A stretch of 6,555 bases of DNA from NCBI GenBank assembly GCA_947428535.1, contig CANEMG010000055.1, forward strand, positions 1 to 6,555, read 5' to 3'. Positions 4,271 through 6,555 of the stretch are shown here, one piece after another. Position 1 is the first letter of the stretch; the number at the start of each line of letters is the position of its first letter. The notes under the pieces were generated by a model. It saw only the letters and a program-made list of their open reading frames with translations. It searched no databases and was not told the origin of the DNA. The translations under genes were made by a program, and so were the position numbers. The DNA is from an uncultured Clostridium sp. (GTDB taxonomy: Bacteria; Bacillota; Clostridia; TANB77; CAG-508).

Positions 4271-6555
4271 ATGAAAGAATTATTGCATGTTGGTTTAGAT
4301 ATTGGTTCAACCACAGTAAAAATTGTAATTCTAAATAAAGATTTAGAAACTGTATATTCAAATTACGAAAGACACTTCTCAGATACAAAATCTACATTAT
4401 ACAACGTTTTAACAAAACTCGTAAAAGACTTCCCAGACAATGATTTTACAATGTCTCTTACAGGTTCAGGAGCCCTTGACATATCAAAAATTTTAAATGT
4501 AAATTTTATACAAGAAGTTATATCCTGCAAATCTGCTGTACAAAAAATAATTCCTCAAACAAATGTAGTAATTGAACTTGGTGGTGAAGATGCTAAAATA
4601 ATATATTTTGATAAATTCATAGAACAAAGAATGAATGGTACTTGTGCAGGTGGTACAGGTGCATTCTTAGATCAAATGTCTTCATTATTAAACACTGATA
4701 CAAAAGGTTTAAATGAACTTGCAAAAACTTATGAGACAATATATCCTATTGCCTCTCGTTGTGGTGTCTTTGCCAAAACTGACATTCAACCTTTACTAAA
4801 TGAAGGTGCTAGAAAAGAAGATATTGCTGCTTCAATCTTCCAAGCAGTTGTTAATCAAACAATTAGTGGACTTGCTTGTGGTAGACCTATAAGAGGAAAA
4901 GTAGCTTTTCTTGGTGGACCTTTAAATTATTTATCTGAATTAAGAAAAAGATTTATTGAAACATTAAAATTAACTGATGACAAAATTATTATACCAGAAA
5001 ATGCACATCTATTAGTCGCTACTGGTGCTGCATTAAGTTCATTAGAAACTAATTCTTTTTCTACTAATGAATTAAAAGAAAAATTAAAAGAATTTAAAAA
5101 AGCAAAATATATTGAAGGAAAAACACTAGAACCTTTATTTAAAACTGATGAAGATTACAAAGAATTTAAAGAAAGACATAGTAAAGATAAAGTAAAAAGA
5201 AATGATTTAAAATCTTATTCAGGAGATGCATTCATTGGAATAGATGCAGGATCTACTACTACAAAATTAGTATTAATAGACAAAGAAGGTTCATTACTTT
5301 ATTCATTATATGAAAATAATAAAGGTAATCCATTAAAAAGTGTTATTTCAATGCTAAAAAAGCTTTATAAAGAATTACCAAAAAATGTTACCATACGATT
5401 TAGTGGTGTTACAGGTTATGGCGAAAAACTAATACAAACAGCACTAAATGTAGATTTAAACGAAATAGAAACAATTGCTCATTACACTGCTGCCAAAAAG
5501 TTCTTACCTAATGTAAATAGCATTATAGATATTGGTGGTCAAGATATGAAATACATAAAACTTAAAAATAATTCTATTGATAATATAATGCTTAATGAAG
5601 CTTGTTCTTCTGGATGTGGTTCATTCTTAGAAACATTTGCAAAAAGCTTAGATTTATCTATTGAAAAATTTGTCGAAGAAGCTTTAAACTCTAAATCACC
5701 AGTTGATTTAGGTTCTAGATGTACTGTATTTATGAACTCAAAAATAAAACAAGCTCAAAAAGAAGGATTTTCTGTTGGAGATATTTCTAGTGGACTTTCT
5801 TATTCAATTATAAAAAATGCTATTCAAAAGGTTATGAAAGTTCGAGATGTAAAAACACTAGGAAAAAATATTGTTGTTCAAGGTGGAACTTTTTATAATG
5901 ATGCTGTACTTCGTAGTTTTGAATTAATTGTTGGAAAAAATGTAGTAAGACCGGATATCTCTGGACTTATGGGAGCTTATGGTATAGCGCTTCTAGCTCA
6001 AGAACAATATAATAGCAATTTAGATATGGAGTATAAATCTACTATCTTAAAAACGGAAGAACTAAATGATTTAAATATAAAGATTTCTCATATTCGTTGT
6101 GGTCGTTGTGAAAACAATTGCTTATTAACAATAAACACTTTTGAAAACGGAAAGAAATTCATCTCAGGAAATAGATGTGAAAAAGGTGCTGGTAATCAAG
6201 ATACAGAAAAGAAAGATTTACCTAATATCTATAAATACAAATTTGAAAGATTATTTGGTTATGAACCTCTTTCTGAAGAAAATGCACCTCGAGGAACAAT
6301 CGGTATTCCTAGAGTATTAAACATGTACGAAGACTTTCCATTCTGGTTCACCTTCTTGACAAAATTAGGTTTTAGAGTAATAGTATCAGAAAAAAGTAAT
6401 AGAAAAACATATGAAAAAGGAATAGAATCAATGCCATCCGAATCTGTATGTTATCCAGCAAAATTAGCACATGGGCATATTATGAGTCTTTTAAATCAAG
6501 GAATAAATACAATTTTTTATCCTTGTATTCCTTACTCTAGAAAAGAATATGAATC
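4271..6555 (+). CDS. Giant acyl-CoA dehydratase activase-type protein (two BcrAD/BadFG ATPase domains plus DUF2229), N-terminal part
   Basis: The 761 visible residues match the large proteins of Clostridia that fuse two HgdC-like activator domains to a dehydratase-like C-terminal half, usually about 1,400 residues; the rest lies beyond the window. Domain 1 (about 6-290) has the ATPase motif GLDIGSTT (8-15), GGEDAK, NGTCAGG with Cys125 and SRCGVF with Cys164. Domain 2 (about 322-575) repeats this: [11 protein letters not shown] (322-332), [15 protein letters not shown] with Cys445 and Cys449, and SRCTVF with Cys484. The paired cysteines correspond to those binding the [4Fe-4S] cluster in HgdC. 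A C-x2-C-x3-C-x18-C group follows (610, 613, 617, 636), then a DUF2229 region from about 677 ([28 protein letters not shown]). HgdC uses ATP for one-electron activation of 2-hydroxyacyl-CoA dehydratases; the substrate of these giants is unknown. The ATG at 4271 fits the family start. There is no frame break and no in-frame CGG. Confidence 0.94.
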   Translation, partial: MKELLHVGLDIGSTTVKIVILNKDLETVYSNYERHFSDTKSTLYNVLTKLVKDFPDNDFTMSLTGSGALDISKILNVNFIQEVISCKSAVQKIIPQTNVVIELGGEDAKIIYFDKFIEQRMNGTCAGGTGAFLDQMSSLLNTDTKGLNELAKTYETIYPIASRCGVFAKTDIQPLLNEGARKEDIAASIFQAVVNQTISGLACGRPIRGKVAFLGGPLNYLSELRKRFIETLKLTDDKIIIPENAHLLVATGAALSSLETNSFSTNELKEKLKEFKKAKYIEGKTLEPLFKTDEDYKEFKERHSKDKVKRNDLKSYSGDAFIGIDAGSTTTKLVLIDKEGSLLYSLYENNKGNPLKSVISMLKKLYKELPKNVTIRFSGVTGYGEKLIQTALNVDLNEIETIAHYTAAKKFLPNVNSIIDIGGQDMKYIKLKNNSIDNIMLNEACSSGCGSFLETFAKSLDLSIEKFVEEALNSKSPVDLGSRCTVFMNSKIKQAQKEGFSVGDISSGLSYSIIKNAIQKVMKVRDVKTLGKNIVVQGGTFYNDAVLRSFELIVGKNVVRPDISGLMGAYGIALLAQEQYNSNLDMEYKSTILKTEELNDLNIKISHIRCGRCENNCLLTINTFENGKKFISGNRCEKGAGNQDTEKKDLPNIYKYKFERLFGYEPLSEENAPRGTIGIPRVLNMYEDFPFWFTFLTKLGFRVIVSEKSNRKTYEKGIESMPSESVCYPAKLAHGHIMSLLNQGINTIFYPCIPYSRKEYE

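Overview
The window is very AT-rich DNA. Arginine codons are mostly AGA, Shine-Dalgarno sites are strong (AGGAGG type), and sigma-A promoters have a regular 17-bp spacer. The gene set points to an anaerobic, probably spore-forming Clostridia-like Firmicute, perhaps from the gut: a WG-repeat membrane protein, the trmN6-rsmI pair known from Bacillus and Clostridium, a membrane-anchored GerMN-domain protein, a hemolysin III protein, and a giant 2-hydroxyacyl-CoA dehydratase activator-like protein. This assignment is inference from gene content and composition.

Layout. Positions 1-578 (minus) hold the N-terminal part of a WG-repeat membrane protein with its own promoter. Positions 721-2302 (minus) are a two-gene RNA-modification operon, trmN6 then rsmI, with a clear promoter at 2328-2356 and a terminator overlapping the rsmI stop. 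Positions 2552-3112 (minus) encode a GerMN-domain protein, followed by a strong terminator at 2381-2418. From a divergent intergenic region, hlyIII runs on the plus strand (3285-3945). After it come a perfect 16-bp inverted repeat and a terminator. A promoter and a leader of about 140 nt then precede the large activator-like gene (4271 to the window end, incomplete).

The most interesting signal concerns decoding. Two unrelated conserved genes, rsmI and hlyIII, each carry a one-base insertion that breaks the frame, and the rest of each protein is intact in the +1 frame. In both, the zero-frame codon at the break is CGG, and skipping its C gives the conserved glycine codon (GGA or GGC). I find no other in-frame CGG in the roughly 1,880 codons of the window; the other eight sense-strand CGG trinucleotides in genes all straddle codon boundaries. 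CGG may therefore be an unassigned or very slow codon here that triggers +1 frameshifting. Two coincidental mutations or systematic sequence errors remain the alternatives.

Other points of note are a stop codon inside the C-terminal repeat of the GerMN protein, created by one base change from CAA, and a hairpin between the Shine-Dalgarno and the start codon of the activator gene.
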